From Bacillota bacterium (lineage in GTDB: Bacteria; Bacillota; SHA-98; Ch115; JABLXJ01), in NCBI GenBank assembly GCA_013178125.1, contig JABLXJ010000001.1, forward strand, positions 186,001-250,000: a stretch of DNA of 64,000 nt. The letters are read 5' to 3'. Below are positions 17,209 through 25,282 of this stretch, piece after piece. Numbering within the stretch: the stretch's first letter is position 1; each line of letters begins with the position of its first letter. A program made the translations under genes and the position numbers. The notes under the pieces were generated by a model. That model was not told the DNA's origin, ran no database searches, and saw nothing but the letters and a program-made list of their open reading frames with translations.

Positions 17209-18022
17209 TCAGAATATCAACCGGGAATCCGACCCCGGAGCGCGTTATGTGTACTGCATTATCCCGAGGACGGAGACCTGCCGGACATTTATCCCGGGAA
17301 TCGCCGGAGCTCGCGTTTTCACCATATTCTACCTTGAGTTGGGCGCGGTCGTCCATGCCTGCGAGCCAGTGCCATACCAGGGTGAGGACGAGATTGTAAA
17401 GGAATGGGTTGGAGTTCATGCCGACATCGTAGATCATGCCTGGCAAATGTGCGGAACTGTCATTCCGATGACTTTTGATGTCATTATAAAAGGGGATGAA
17501 GTGCATACAGCCGAGGAGAATGTAGTATCATGGCTTGCGAGCAATTACGAGGATTTCAAGGCCATGCTTGACAGATTCAAATGCCGCTCTGAAACGGGAA
17601 TCCAGGTCATCTGGGATCCAGCGGCTGTATCGGAGGCGTTAATTGAAACTGATGAGGACTTGAAAAAGATAAAGACCGAGATGGCAAGTAAATCCAAGGG
17701 GTTAATGTATTTCTATCAACAACGTCTTGAAAAGGCCTTGAAAAGAACGCTCGATGCGAAGGCTGACGAGATATTTGGCATATGTCATCGCCGTATTGCC
17801 CGATATGCCACCGAGATCTGCACCAACAAGGTGAAGAAAGTTCAAGGGAAGGAAATGCTTATGAACCTATCGGTGCTGGTGGAGAATTCAGCCATAAGCG
17901 AGCTGGGGGAAGAGCTAGACCGTATCGCGGAAGAATGTGGGGTTGAGATTCGTTTCACGGGCCCGTGGCCGCCATACAGTTTTGTGACGCACGAAAATAC
18001 TCCATGTAACATTTTAAGGTAA
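17180..18022 (+). CDS. gvpF: GvpF/GvpL-family gas vesicle protein (copy 1)
   Basis: A 280-residue GvpF/L protein: YVYCIIPR at the N-terminus, VHADIVDHAWQMCGTVIPMTF (conserved H-x3-V and IPM/F region), the alpha-helical C-terminal part and the terminal GPWPPYSFV signature. GvpF/L proteins bind GvpA and act as assembly chaperones. The start is GTG at 17180, preceded by GAGGAGGGGGAG. A second, distinct GvpF/L protein lies at 20696, as in clusters that have both gvpF and gvpL; which is which cannot be decided here. Confidence 0.92.
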   Translation: MGDLVQSPGDQNINRESDPGARYVYCIIPRTETCRTFIPGIAGARVFTIFYLELGAVVHACEPVPYQGEDEIVKEWVGVHADIVDHAWQMCGTVIPMTFDVIIKGDEVHTAEENVVSWLASNYEDFKAMLDRFKCRSETGIQVIWDPAAVSEALIETDEDLKKIKTEMASKSKGLMYFYQQRLEKALKRTLDAKADEIFGICHRRIARYATEICTNKVKKVQGKEMLMNLSVLVENSAISELGEELDRIAEECGVEIRFTGPWPPYSFVTHENTPCNILR

Positions 18023-18035
18023 GCTTAAATATAAT
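18006..18035 (+). promoter_or_regulatory. Candidate internal promoter ahead of gvpA
   Basis: A perfect -10 box TATAAT at 18030-18035 with a weak -35-like GTAACA at 18006-18011 (spacer 18). It sits at the end of the gvpF/L gene, about 100 bases before gvpA. An extra promoter would let the major shell protein be made in excess. The -35 match is only 4 of 6. Confidence 0.4.
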
Positions 18036-18138
18036 GGTTAGCAGAAGAGAGCAGAAGGACCTTCCTACGATAAAGCCAACAGATGGTAGGTAAAAATCGG
18101 AACTGTCGACCGAGTCGAGGAAAAGGAGGGAATGTCAG

Positions 18139-18357
18139 ATGGCAGTTCGCAAAAGTATTGATGCTTCTAGCCTGGCAGAGGTGCTGGATAGGATTCTTGA
18201 CAAGGGTATTGTAATCGATGCATGGGCAAGGGTTGCTCTTGTTGGTATCGAGATCCTGGCGATTGAAGCAAGAGTCGTTATAGCGAGCGTTGAGACTTAT
18301 CTGCGTTATGCTGAGGCTATAGGGCTTACGCAACTTGCCTCCGTGCCCGCAGCTTAG
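18139..18357 (+). CDS. gvpA: Major gas vesicle shell protein GvpA
   Basis: GvpA is the small hydrophobic protein that polymerises into the ribbed gas-vesicle wall. The 72-residue product has the near-invariant core [40 protein letters not shown] and [15 protein letters not shown]. It has the best ribosome site of the cluster, AAAGGAGGG nine bases before the ATG, fitting its role as the most abundant product. It is followed by a strong hairpin (18407-18455) and preceded by a possible promoter. No gvpC-like repeat protein is visible in the cluster. Confidence 0.97.
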   Translation: MAVRKSIDASSLAEVLDRILDKGIVIDAWARVALVGIEILAIEARVVIASVETYLRYAEAIGLTQLASVPAA

Positions 18358-18406
18358 TGCAGCTTAGTAAGTATTGCAGTCAGTAGGCATTGTAGTTATT
18401 TTGTTC

Positions 18407-18455
18407 GCTGTGTCGAGGGGTACCCATAAATATTGGGAATATTCCTCGACACAGC
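18407..18455 (+). other. Strong hairpin after gvpA without T run
   Basis: GCTGTGTCGAGG at 18407-18418 pairs perfectly with CCTCGACACAGC at 18444-18455 (12 bp), and the loop contains a further CCCA/TGGG stem. No T run follows. It may stabilise the 3' end of a gvpA message or partially stop transcription, lowering expression of the downstream ATPase genes. Confidence 0.7.
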
Positions 18456-18492
18456 TTACAAAGAACTTTGTACCAGGGAGGGAGAGAAGCCC

Positions 18493-20643
18493 TTGGCAAC
18501 TCATAATGTTTATAATGTATTGACGCTACGGGTTGCTGAAGGCTTTCCCAAGGACGTTGGAAGAGGCATTGCAAGGATCGATCCTATTGATATGGCAAAG
18601 ATTCAGGCTGAGATCGGCGATATCGTGGAGATATCTGGGAAGAGGAAGAGCGCCGCTAGACTCATGCCGACTTACCCCGACCACCGAGGGAAAGGCATCG
18701 TTCAGATCGATGGCATTACCCGAAAGAATATCCTGTCAGGAATCGATGACAAAGTTCGGATCTCAAAAGCCTCTCACGCGAATGCAGAAAAGATAATCCT
18801 ATCTTACGTTCGCTCGCCCAAGTGGTCTCACGACCGGGGCGATCTTGCTCTTGTCGAACGTTTTCTTGAAGGTATTCCGGTGGTGGCCCATGATCGGATC
18901 AGAGCTGATCTCTTCGGCACCCTATCCTGCGAATTTGAAGTCGTTGATACGGTACCGAAGGGAATAGTTGTGATAACAGCAGCCACCCGGATAGTTGTTT
19001 GCGCGGAAGAGATCGAGGAGCGAAAAGAGCCCAAGGTGACCTATGAGGACATCGGAGGTCTTGGGAAGGAAATTCACAGAGTCCGCGAGATGATCGAGCT
19101 CCCCATCAGATATCCGGAGCTTTTTGAGCGGCTGGGTATCGAGCCTCCCAAGGGTATATTGCTGACCGGCGCCCCAGGAACGGGCAAAACGCTTATCGCG
19201 AGAGCTGTTGCGAGCGAGACGGATGCCTATTTTATACATGTCAACGGGCCAGAGATTATCCATAAGTTTTACGGAGAGAGCGAGGCCAGGCTGAGGGACA
19301 TATTTGAAGAAGCACGGAAACACGCCCCGAGCATAATTTTCCTTGATGAAATTGACGCGATCGCACCTAAACGTACTGAGGTGGTCGGCGAGGTCGAAAA
19401 GAGAGTTGTCGCCCAGCTGCTTGCGCTGCTTGATGGCCTTGAACGGCGCGGCCAGGTTATCGTAATCGGGGCCACGAATATACCGAACGCGCTCGATCCA
19501 GCCCTGAGGAGACCCGGACGGTTTGACAGGGAAATCGCCATAAACGTTCCAGATAAAAACGGTCGGCTGGAGATTCTCCAGGTTCATACGAGAGGGATGC
19601 CCCTTACTGATGACGTGGACCTTGAGAGGTTGGCCCAGATTACTCACGGATTTGTCGGGGCAGATATAGAGGCGCTTTGCAAAGAGGCTGGCATGATCTC
19701 GTTGCGCCGGGTTCTTCCGCATATCGAATTCGAAACAAATGAGATTTCTGATCATGTCCTGGATCAACTTCACGTCTCAATGTCGGATTTTCTGAATGCT
19801 TTGAAGGAGGTCGAGCCCTCAAGCACAAGGGAGGTCCTTGTCGACATCCCTGATGTTAAATGGGATGACATCGGAGGGCTGAGAGACATTAAGGAGGAGC
19901 TCATCCAGGTTGTGAGCTGGCCACTTAAGTATCCGGATGTATTCAAATCTGCCGGAATAGAGCCACCGAGAGGCATTCTCCTTTACGGCCCGCCAGGAAC
20001 CGGCAAAACGCTTTTAGCCAAGGCCATCGCGAGTGAAAGCGAGGCGAATTTCATAAGCATAAAAGGCCCCGAGCTCCTGTCAAAATGGGTCGGCGAATCG
20101 GAAAAGGGAGTCAGAGAGATTTTTGGCAAGGCGCGCCAGGCGGCCCCATGTATCATCTTTTTTGACGAGATAGACGCGATTGCACCATGTCGGAGCCACG
20201 CTTCTGATTCGGCTGTCGCCGATAGAGTGGTAAGCCAGATTTTGACCGAAATTGACGGGATCGAAGACTTGAGTGATGTAATTGTAATAGGAGCCACTAA
20301 TCGAATAGATATGATAGACCCCGCCCTGCTCAGGCCGGGGAGGCTTGAATTGCATCTTGAGCTGCCCGGGCCCGACCTCAAGGAGAGGCAGGAGATAATC
20401 GCGATTCACCTTCGCGGAAAGCCCCTTGCAGAAGATGTATCACTGGAGCATCTCGCCTCTATCACAGAGGGATTTGTGGGTGCAGAGATCAAGGCGTTTT
20501 GCAGAAGGGCGGGCGTTCTCGCGATAAGGGATTTCCTCAGACGACATGGGAGTAGCCGCGACGTTCCAGGTTCAACCCTGAAAATCCAGGCGAAACATTT
20601 CACGGAAGCGATTGAGTGGGTGAGGTCGAACTCCAGCAAGTGA
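18493..20643 (+). CDS. CDC48/VAT-type double AAA ATPase in the gas-vesicle cluster
   Basis: A 716-residue protein with the full p97/CDC48/VAT architecture. Residues about 1-165 are the substrate-binding N domain (double-psi barrel, LRVAEGFPKDVGRGIARIDP). D1 follows at about 180-430 with GAPGTGKT, IIFLDEIDAIAPKR and the arginine-finger region GATNIPNALDPALRRPGRFD. D2 at about 455-700 has GPPGTGKT, IIFFDEIDAIAP and DPALLRPGRLE. Such unfoldases extract or remodel protein assemblies. I place the start at TTG 18493 behind GGAGGGAGAG; upstream in-frame codons run through the gvpA hairpin. Its position between gvpA and a second gvpF/L suggests work on vesicle proteins, which is inference. Confidence 0.9.
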   Translation: MATHNVYNVLTLRVAEGFPKDVGRGIARIDPIDMAKIQAEIGDIVEISGKRKSAARLMPTYPDHRGKGIVQIDGITRKNILSGIDDKVRISKASHANAEKIILSYVRSPKWSHDRGDLALVERFLEGIPVVAHDRIRADLFGTLSCEFEVVDTVPKGIVVITAATRIVVCAEEIEERKEPKVTYEDIGGLGKEIHRVREMIELPIRYPELFERLGIEPPKGILLTGAPGTGKTLIARAVASETDAYFIHVNGPEIIHKFYGESEARLRDIFEEARKHAPSIIFLDEIDAIAPKRTEVVGEVEKRVVAQLLALLDGLERRGQVIVIGATNIPNALDPALRRPGRFDREIAINVPDKNGRLEILQVHTRGMPLTDDVDLERLAQITHGFVGADIEALCKEAGMISLRRVLPHIEFETNEISDHVLDQLHVSMSDFLNALKEVEPSSTREVLVDIPDVKWDDIGGLRDIKEELIQVVSWPLKYPDVFKSAGIEPPRGILLYGPPGTGKTLLAKAIASESEANFISIKGPELLSKWVGESEKGVREIFGKARQAAPCIIFFDEIDAIAPCRSHASDSAVADRVVSQILTEIDGIEDLSDVIVIGATNRIDMIDPALLRPGRLELHLELPGPDLKERQEIIAIHLRGKPLAEDVSLEHLASITEGFVGAEIKAFCRRAGVLAIRDFLRRHGSSRDVPGSTLKIQAKHFTEAIEWVRSNSSK

Positions 20644-20695
20644 TGATCGATTAATGGTCATGGTTAATGATGATTAAGGCGAGGCGAGGGCTCAA

Positions 20696-21523
20696 ATGAG
20701 CAAGAATCGAAAGAGTGGGAAGAATGGAAGATTGAAATCACGTGTAGTTAGGGTTCAACGATTTAAAGACCCTATGTTTTACACCTATGGAATCATAGGG
20801 GCGGATAGTCCAAAAAGCTTCGGCCCCATCGGGATAGGCGGGGAAGGAAACGAGGTATTCACCATAAACTATCGCAATATCGCTGCAGTTGTAAGTCCAA
20901 CCTCCCGGGAAATGTTTGAGCCCACGGAGCAGAATGCGCTCGACCACGAACGCGTCATTTCCCATGTTATGGATGCCTGCGCGATTATACCGATGAGCTT
21001 CGGCACGGTCCTACGGAGCGAGAATGCCATACTTAGGATGCTTCGAGTCGGCTACGAGGAATTCGTGCAGATTCTCCAACAGATCAGTGGCAAAATAGAG
21101 CTCGGCCTGAAAGTCTCTTGGAGGAAAGAGGCTTTTGCCAAGGTGCTCGAGGAGATAGATAAGACATCAGAACGCCTCCGTGGATTGAAGGCGAGGCTCC
21201 GAAAGGGATCAGTTGACTCTTACGGGACTATGATCGCAGCAGGTGAGATCGTCGAAGCCGCCATCGCGGAAAGGAATGAGGATTACGTCTCGCAGATAGT
21301 CGAGGCTCTAAAACCGTATGCCGTGGCGTCGCGTATCAATACCATCGTGGGGGAGCGCATGATTCTTAACGCGTCTTTTCTCGTGGAGAAGGATAAAGAA
21401 GCGGATTTTGATGCCAGGGTGAACGAGGTGGCAGCCAGGTTTGGAGATATCTTGGAGTTCCAGTACACGGGGCCTTGGCCACCGTATAATTTTGTTGATG
21501 TCAAGTTCAGAACAGCAGGGTAG
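20696..21523 (+). CDS. gvpL: GvpF/GvpL-family gas vesicle protein (copy 2)
   Basis: A 275-residue GvpF/L protein distinct from the one at 17180. It begins with a basic tail (MSKNRKSGKNGRLKSR), then FYTYGIIG, DHERVISHVMDACAIIPMSF, a helical C-terminal region and the terminal TGPWPPYNFV signature. Copies 1 and 2 share the fold and end motif but little else by eye, consistent with separate GvpF and GvpL roles. It follows the CDC48-like gene by 52 bases and is 3 bases from gvpO. Confidence 0.92.
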   Translation: MSKNRKSGKNGRLKSRVVRVQRFKDPMFYTYGIIGADSPKSFGPIGIGGEGNEVFTINYRNIAAVVSPTSREMFEPTEQNALDHERVISHVMDACAIIPMSFGTVLRSENAILRMLRVGYEEFVQILQQISGKIELGLKVSWRKEAFAKVLEEIDKTSERLRGLKARLRKGSVDSYGTMIAAGEIVEAAIAERNEDYVSQIVEALKPYAVASRINTIVGERMILNASFLVEKDKEADFDARVNEVAARFGDILEFQYTGPWPPYNFVDVKFRTAG

Positions 21524-21526
21524 GGT

Positions 21527-21853
21527 ATGGAGCCCGAAGACAGCCTGAGGGAGGAGACCAGAGTGAAGGAAGCAATGCACATCGGAAAAGGTCTGGCAGC
21601 GGTAGGGGACTTCTTTGCGAGGATCTTTGGAGACCCGGGGAGAATAATCTGCTTTACGAAAGCTGACAATGGGTGGCGTGCTCAGGTTGAAGTGGTAGAG
21701 GAAGGGGAATACATGCGCAGATACGGGCGTTACGATCTCCTCGGAGTCTATGAGGTCGACTTGAGCGAGGGGTTCGATGTGACAGGGTATAGACGGATCG
21801 GGTTTAGGGAGAGAACGGAGGCGTTTAATAAGGCCCAAGAAGCTGACATGTAA
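21527..21853 (+). CDS. gvpO: Gas vesicle protein GvpO
   Basis: A 108-residue protein of the GvpO family: GWRAQVEVVEEGEYMRR, YDLLGVYEVDLSEGFDVTGY and the YRRIGFRERT ending are typical. GvpO is required for vesicle formation and in haloarchaea affects expression or stability of gvpA products. It starts 3 bases after the second gvpF/L stop (ATG at 21527) and closes the cluster; the next gene, pheA, belongs to amino-acid synthesis and has its own ribosome site 115 bases on. Confidence 0.92.
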   Translation: MEPEDSLREETRVKEAMHIGKGLAAVGDFFARIFGDPGRIICFTKADNGWRAQVEVVEEGEYMRRYGRYDLLGVYEVDLSEGFDVTGYRRIGFRERTEAFNKAQEADM

Positions 21854-21968
21854 GCCTGTATAAGCCCCATCTCTGTCCATCGGCGGGGGACAAATCTTTC
21901 TCTTCCGAGCGCCGCAACAAAGTGTTATACTTATGACCAGGGCGGACGAACGGAGGTAGAAAGATACT

Positions 21969-22796
21969 ATGGAGCGAATTGTAGCCTTTCAGGGCGAGAG
22001 GGGTGCTTATAGCGAGGAGGCGCTTGTCCAGTTCTTCAGCGATGTCAGGTTAGGCGAGGCTAGCGTCTTACCGTGTCGGACCCTGCCCGATGTTTTTGAG
22101 GCAATCAACGAAGGCAGGGCCACAGATGGCCTCATCCCTATTGAGAACTCCCTGGCCGGGAGCATAAATGAGAGCTATGATCTCCTGTTGAAGAACGATC
22201 TCAAAATCTACGGTGAGGTCATGTTGCCTGTAAACCACTGCCTGCTCGCCCTTGGGGGCGAGAGAATAGAAGACATAAAGAGGGTTTATTCGCATCCCCA
22301 GGCCCTGGCGCAATGCGATGTTTTCCTGCAAAAGCTCGCCGTCGAGACGGTCGCGGTTTATGATACGGCTGGCAGCGCCCGGATGGTAAAGGAAGGGCGG
22401 ATGCGCGGCGCGGCGGCTATAGCGAGCAGGCGAGCCTCGGATATCTATGGGCTTGCGGTCCTGGCCGAGGGCATCCAGACGCAGAGGGATAATTTCACAA
22501 GGTTTTATGCGATTGGGAGGCAGGAGGGGACCCGGGGCGAGAGGAACAAGACCGTCCTCGTTTTTGCCACGGAACACAGGCCTGGAGCTTTATACTGGTG
22601 CCTGGGTGCCTTCGCGTATCGCCAGATAAACATGACCAAGCTGGAGTCCCGCCCGAGCCGGGGGCGGCCGTGGGAGTACATATTCTATCTCGACGTGGAA
22701 ACCCACATCTCCGACCAGGTGTGCCAGGACGCCATTGCCGAGCTCAAGACGAAGACGATCTTCACGCGGGTGCTCGGCTCATTTCCCGCCGCCTAG
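21969..22796 (+). CDS. pheA: Prephenate dehydratase
   Basis: Converts prephenate to phenylpyruvate, the committed step to phenylalanine. The 275-residue protein has a catalytic PDT domain (FQGERGAYSEEALVQFF, LIPIENSLAGSINESYDLLL, and the catalytic Thr in TQRDNFTRFYAIG) and a C-terminal ACT domain at about 200-270 with the ESRPSRGRPWEY motif that binds phenylalanine for feedback inhibition. It has no chorismate mutase domain; a separate AroH-type mutase is encoded at 26708. It is convergent with the yhaN-like gene. Confidence 0.95.
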   Translation: MERIVAFQGERGAYSEEALVQFFSDVRLGEASVLPCRTLPDVFEAINEGRATDGLIPIENSLAGSINESYDLLLKNDLKIYGEVMLPVNHCLLALGGERIEDIKRVYSHPQALAQCDVFLQKLAVETVAVYDTAGSARMVKEGRMRGAAAIASRRASDIYGLAVLAEGIQTQRDNFTRFYAIGRQEGTRGERNKTVLVFATEHRPGALYWCLGAFAYRQINMTKLESRPSRGRPWEYIFYLDVETHISDQVCQDAIAELKTKTIFTRVLGSFPAA

Positions 22797-22849
22797 CAAA
22801 ACCACTAATGTCGCCGCCTTAATGCCATGTCAAGCCCGATGCCAGCGCC

Positions 22850-25282
22850 TTAATAAAGCGCCGTCACCGTGGCATGCAGCCCCGGCAGGTTGACCCGCGC
22901 CGGGAGGTCCTTATCCTTAGTAACATAGATGACCTGGTGGGCGCGGGCGAGCTCTCCCAGGAAGTTCATGGCTTCTCGGAAGCGAGCGTCATCAAAGGTT
23001 ATGAAGGGGTCATCCAGGATTACTGGGAATTCGCGGCCTGCCGTGAGCACCTCTGCCAGGGCTATTCTGATCCCGAAATACAGCTGGTCCCTCGTGCCGC
23101 TGCTCAGGTGCAGGTCGGCGTTGAGTCTAGGCTGCCCCGCGTCTCGCTGGACGATATGAATCTCCAGGTCCGATGCATCGAGCTCTAGCTCGACGCGCCT
23201 ATGGCGACCGCCCGTCAGGCGCTCCAGTATCTCCCCCGTGCGGGCCTCGATCGCCGGGACAATGTTGCGCTGGACCTCGGCTATCGCCCCCGTCAGGGTC
23301 TCAATGGCGAGGATGACCCCTGCGTGCCTCGCCCCGAGATCGCGCAGTTTACCCTCGACCTCCGCAAGCTCGGCCTTGATATCCAGGGGGTCCGTCTTCA
23401 TGGTCAGCTCGCGGTGCTGGTTATACATCTCATCAGCGAGTTCGATATCCTTGGCCAGCGCTGCGAGGTTTATGCCTTCGAGCTCCCTCCGGTAGGATAG
23501 TATGAGCTCGGGTTCGAGGTTGCCGATCAACCTTGATGCGCGCTCCATCCGCTGCTGAGCGGTTATAACATCGGCCGTGACAGCGTCCAGCTCCTGCTTG
23601 ACCTGGGCAAACGTCTTACCCTTGAGCAAACCCGCACGCACGGCCTCGAGTTCTCGCTTTTCCCTGCACAGCCTGGCATAGTCCTCCACGGCCCTCTGGA
23701 ATTCCTCGGTCGACCGGCATCCTGCGGCCTCGAGGATGGCCGCCATGGTTGCTTCGAGCCTCTTTATCTCCTTTACATCATCTGCTGTGGCGAAGTCAGC
23801 AAGGCGCTCCCTGGCCCGGTTGAGCTGCTGCTCGAGGCGTTCGAGCTCTCTCCCGGCCTTGACGTAGGATTCGTATTCCCGCTCAAAACCCTCAAGGCTT
23901 CGTTTCTGGCTCAACCCGTAGAACCTCTCCTCGATATCCCGGAGCCGCGCGAGCGCATCATTTAATGCATGTTCAAAACTGGATCGCAGGGCCCGGGCTC
24001 GCCTGATCTTTATGCCCCGAGCCAGGATAAGCATGAGGCCGATCATGACCCCGAGGACGCCGGCAGGCCAGAACAATGCCGCCACAATGCTGGAAGCCAC
24101 CAAGATCATGAAGGTCGGCCAGAGAGCCGGGATATGCGCGCTGCGTCTCTCGCAGTCAAGGAGGGCGGCCTTCCTGTTTTCGACCTCGCGCGACGTGGAT
24201 TCAAGGGTCTTTTGCAGGAGCTTCAAGTCGGCGAGGCGCTCGGGTGTGAGGATATCCCCATCAAATGAGGCCAGGGATGACCGTAATGTGGCAACCTCAC
24301 GCTCCAGGTTTTCAACGAGCCTTGAGTGAACCGCTCGCTCGCTCTCCAGCTTCGCCACCCGTTCGCATATCGTTGATATTTTGCTGGCCAGCTCAACGAG
24401 GGCATCGCTATTCTCGTTTGTAAGCACCTGCGCCCTCTCGCCATATTCCTTGAGGGCGGAATCGACCCTTCGAATATCAGATTCTATCTTTTCGGTCTCG
24501 CGGTGTAACCCCACAAGCTCGGCTTGTCTCTGCACTTTCTGCTCGTAATCTCGTTTTGCGAGAAGGTATTCATCGTGGGCCGCTATGAGGGGCTCGAGCA
24601 CCTCGAGCCGCGCCTTTCTGGTGGCATACTGGAGCCTCGCCTGCTCGCACCGGGCCTTGAGCGCGAGCGCCCGTTGCTCCGCGTCCTCGATCTCGGTCTG
24701 CAGTTGAGCGAGCCTATCTCGGTCGCCCGTAGCATCCTGAATGGATTTCGCCAGGGCTTTCCTCGCTTCGTTCAACACGCTCAAGGCGGCCCGGCCCGTT
24801 GCCTCCCCGGTGCCGGAGGTTATCTTCATGTTCAGGGCTGTGCTTATGCTCCTGCGATCTTTCGAACCGAGTACGACATCGCTCCCGGTTACCACGAGGG
24901 TGCTCCGGCAGAGATTCATATCCCCTATCCCGATGTCGTCGAAAATCGGGGTCTGGTCCTTGATGTTCACCCATGCGCTGTTGTCGAGGAGGGATACCAC
25001 GACATTCCGCGTATTCAAGAAATCCCTGTGAATCCTGTAAGTCCTCCCGTCCGAGGTTTCAAGGTAAAGCGTCGCCTCATAGGCGTCGTTGTCAAGGGGT
25101 TTGTATCGTTTCCAGAGATTATCATCCCTTCGCACCCCGTAGAGGGTCATGAGAAGGGCGTCGACCACCGTGGATTTACCCACCTCATTGTCGCCGAGAA
25201 GCACATTGAAGTGATCATCGAAGCTTATGTTCTTGTTCTCGAATTGGCCGAACCTGTCGAGCGTGATTGATGACAACTTCAT
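22850..25282 (-). CDS. YhaN-like ATPase (SbcC/Rad50 relative)
   Basis: An 810-residue ABC-type ATPase with Walker A LLGDNEVGKSTVVDAL at the N-terminus, a long coiled-coil middle, and the C-terminal signature LHLSSGTRDQLYFGIRIALA plus Walker B FPVILDDPFITFDD. In the middle (about residues 390-435) two hydrophobic segments, FMILVASSIVAALFW and GVLGVMIGLMLILA, suggest membrane anchoring, as in Bacillus YhaN. With its partner nuclease (25279-26436) it probably processes DNA ends. Its ATG overlaps the partner's stop by four bases (ATGA), showing translational coupling. Confidence 0.85.
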   Translation of the reverse strand: MKLSSITLDRFGQFENKNISFDDHFNVLLGDNEVGKSTVVDALLMTLYGVRRDDNLWKRYKPLDNDAYEATLYLETSDGRTYRIHRDFLNTRNVVVSLLDNSAWVNIKDQTPIFDDIGIGDMNLCRSTLVVTGSDVVLGSKDRRSISTALNMKITSGTGEATGRAALSVLNEARKALAKSIQDATGDRDRLAQLQTEIEDAEQRALALKARCEQARLQYATRKARLEVLEPLIAAHDEYLLAKRDYEQKVQRQAELVGLHRETEKIESDIRRVDSALKEYGERAQVLTNENSDALVELASKISTICERVAKLESERAVHSRLVENLEREVATLRSSLASFDGDILTPERLADLKLLQKTLESTSREVENRKAALLDCERRSAHIPALWPTFMILVASSIVAALFWPAGVLGVMIGLMLILARGIKIRRARALRSSFEHALNDALARLRDIEERFYGLSQKRSLEGFEREYESYVKAGRELERLEQQLNRARERLADFATADDVKEIKRLEATMAAILEAAGCRSTEEFQRAVEDYARLCREKRELEAVRAGLLKGKTFAQVKQELDAVTADVITAQQRMERASRLIGNLEPELILSYRRELEGINLAALAKDIELADEMYNQHRELTMKTDPLDIKAELAEVEGKLRDLGARHAGVILAIETLTGAIAEVQRNIVPAIEARTGEILERLTGGRHRRVELELDASDLEIHIVQRDAGQPRLNADLHLSSGTRDQLYFGIRIALAEVLTAGREFPVILDDPFITFDDARFREAMNFLGELARAHQVIYVTKDKDLPARVNLPGLHATVTALY

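Noticed and set aside
24524-25270. 248-codon plus-strand frame opposite the YhaN-like gene
   Set aside because: No start signal and no recognisable domain; the minus-strand gene has intact Walker A and B motifs.
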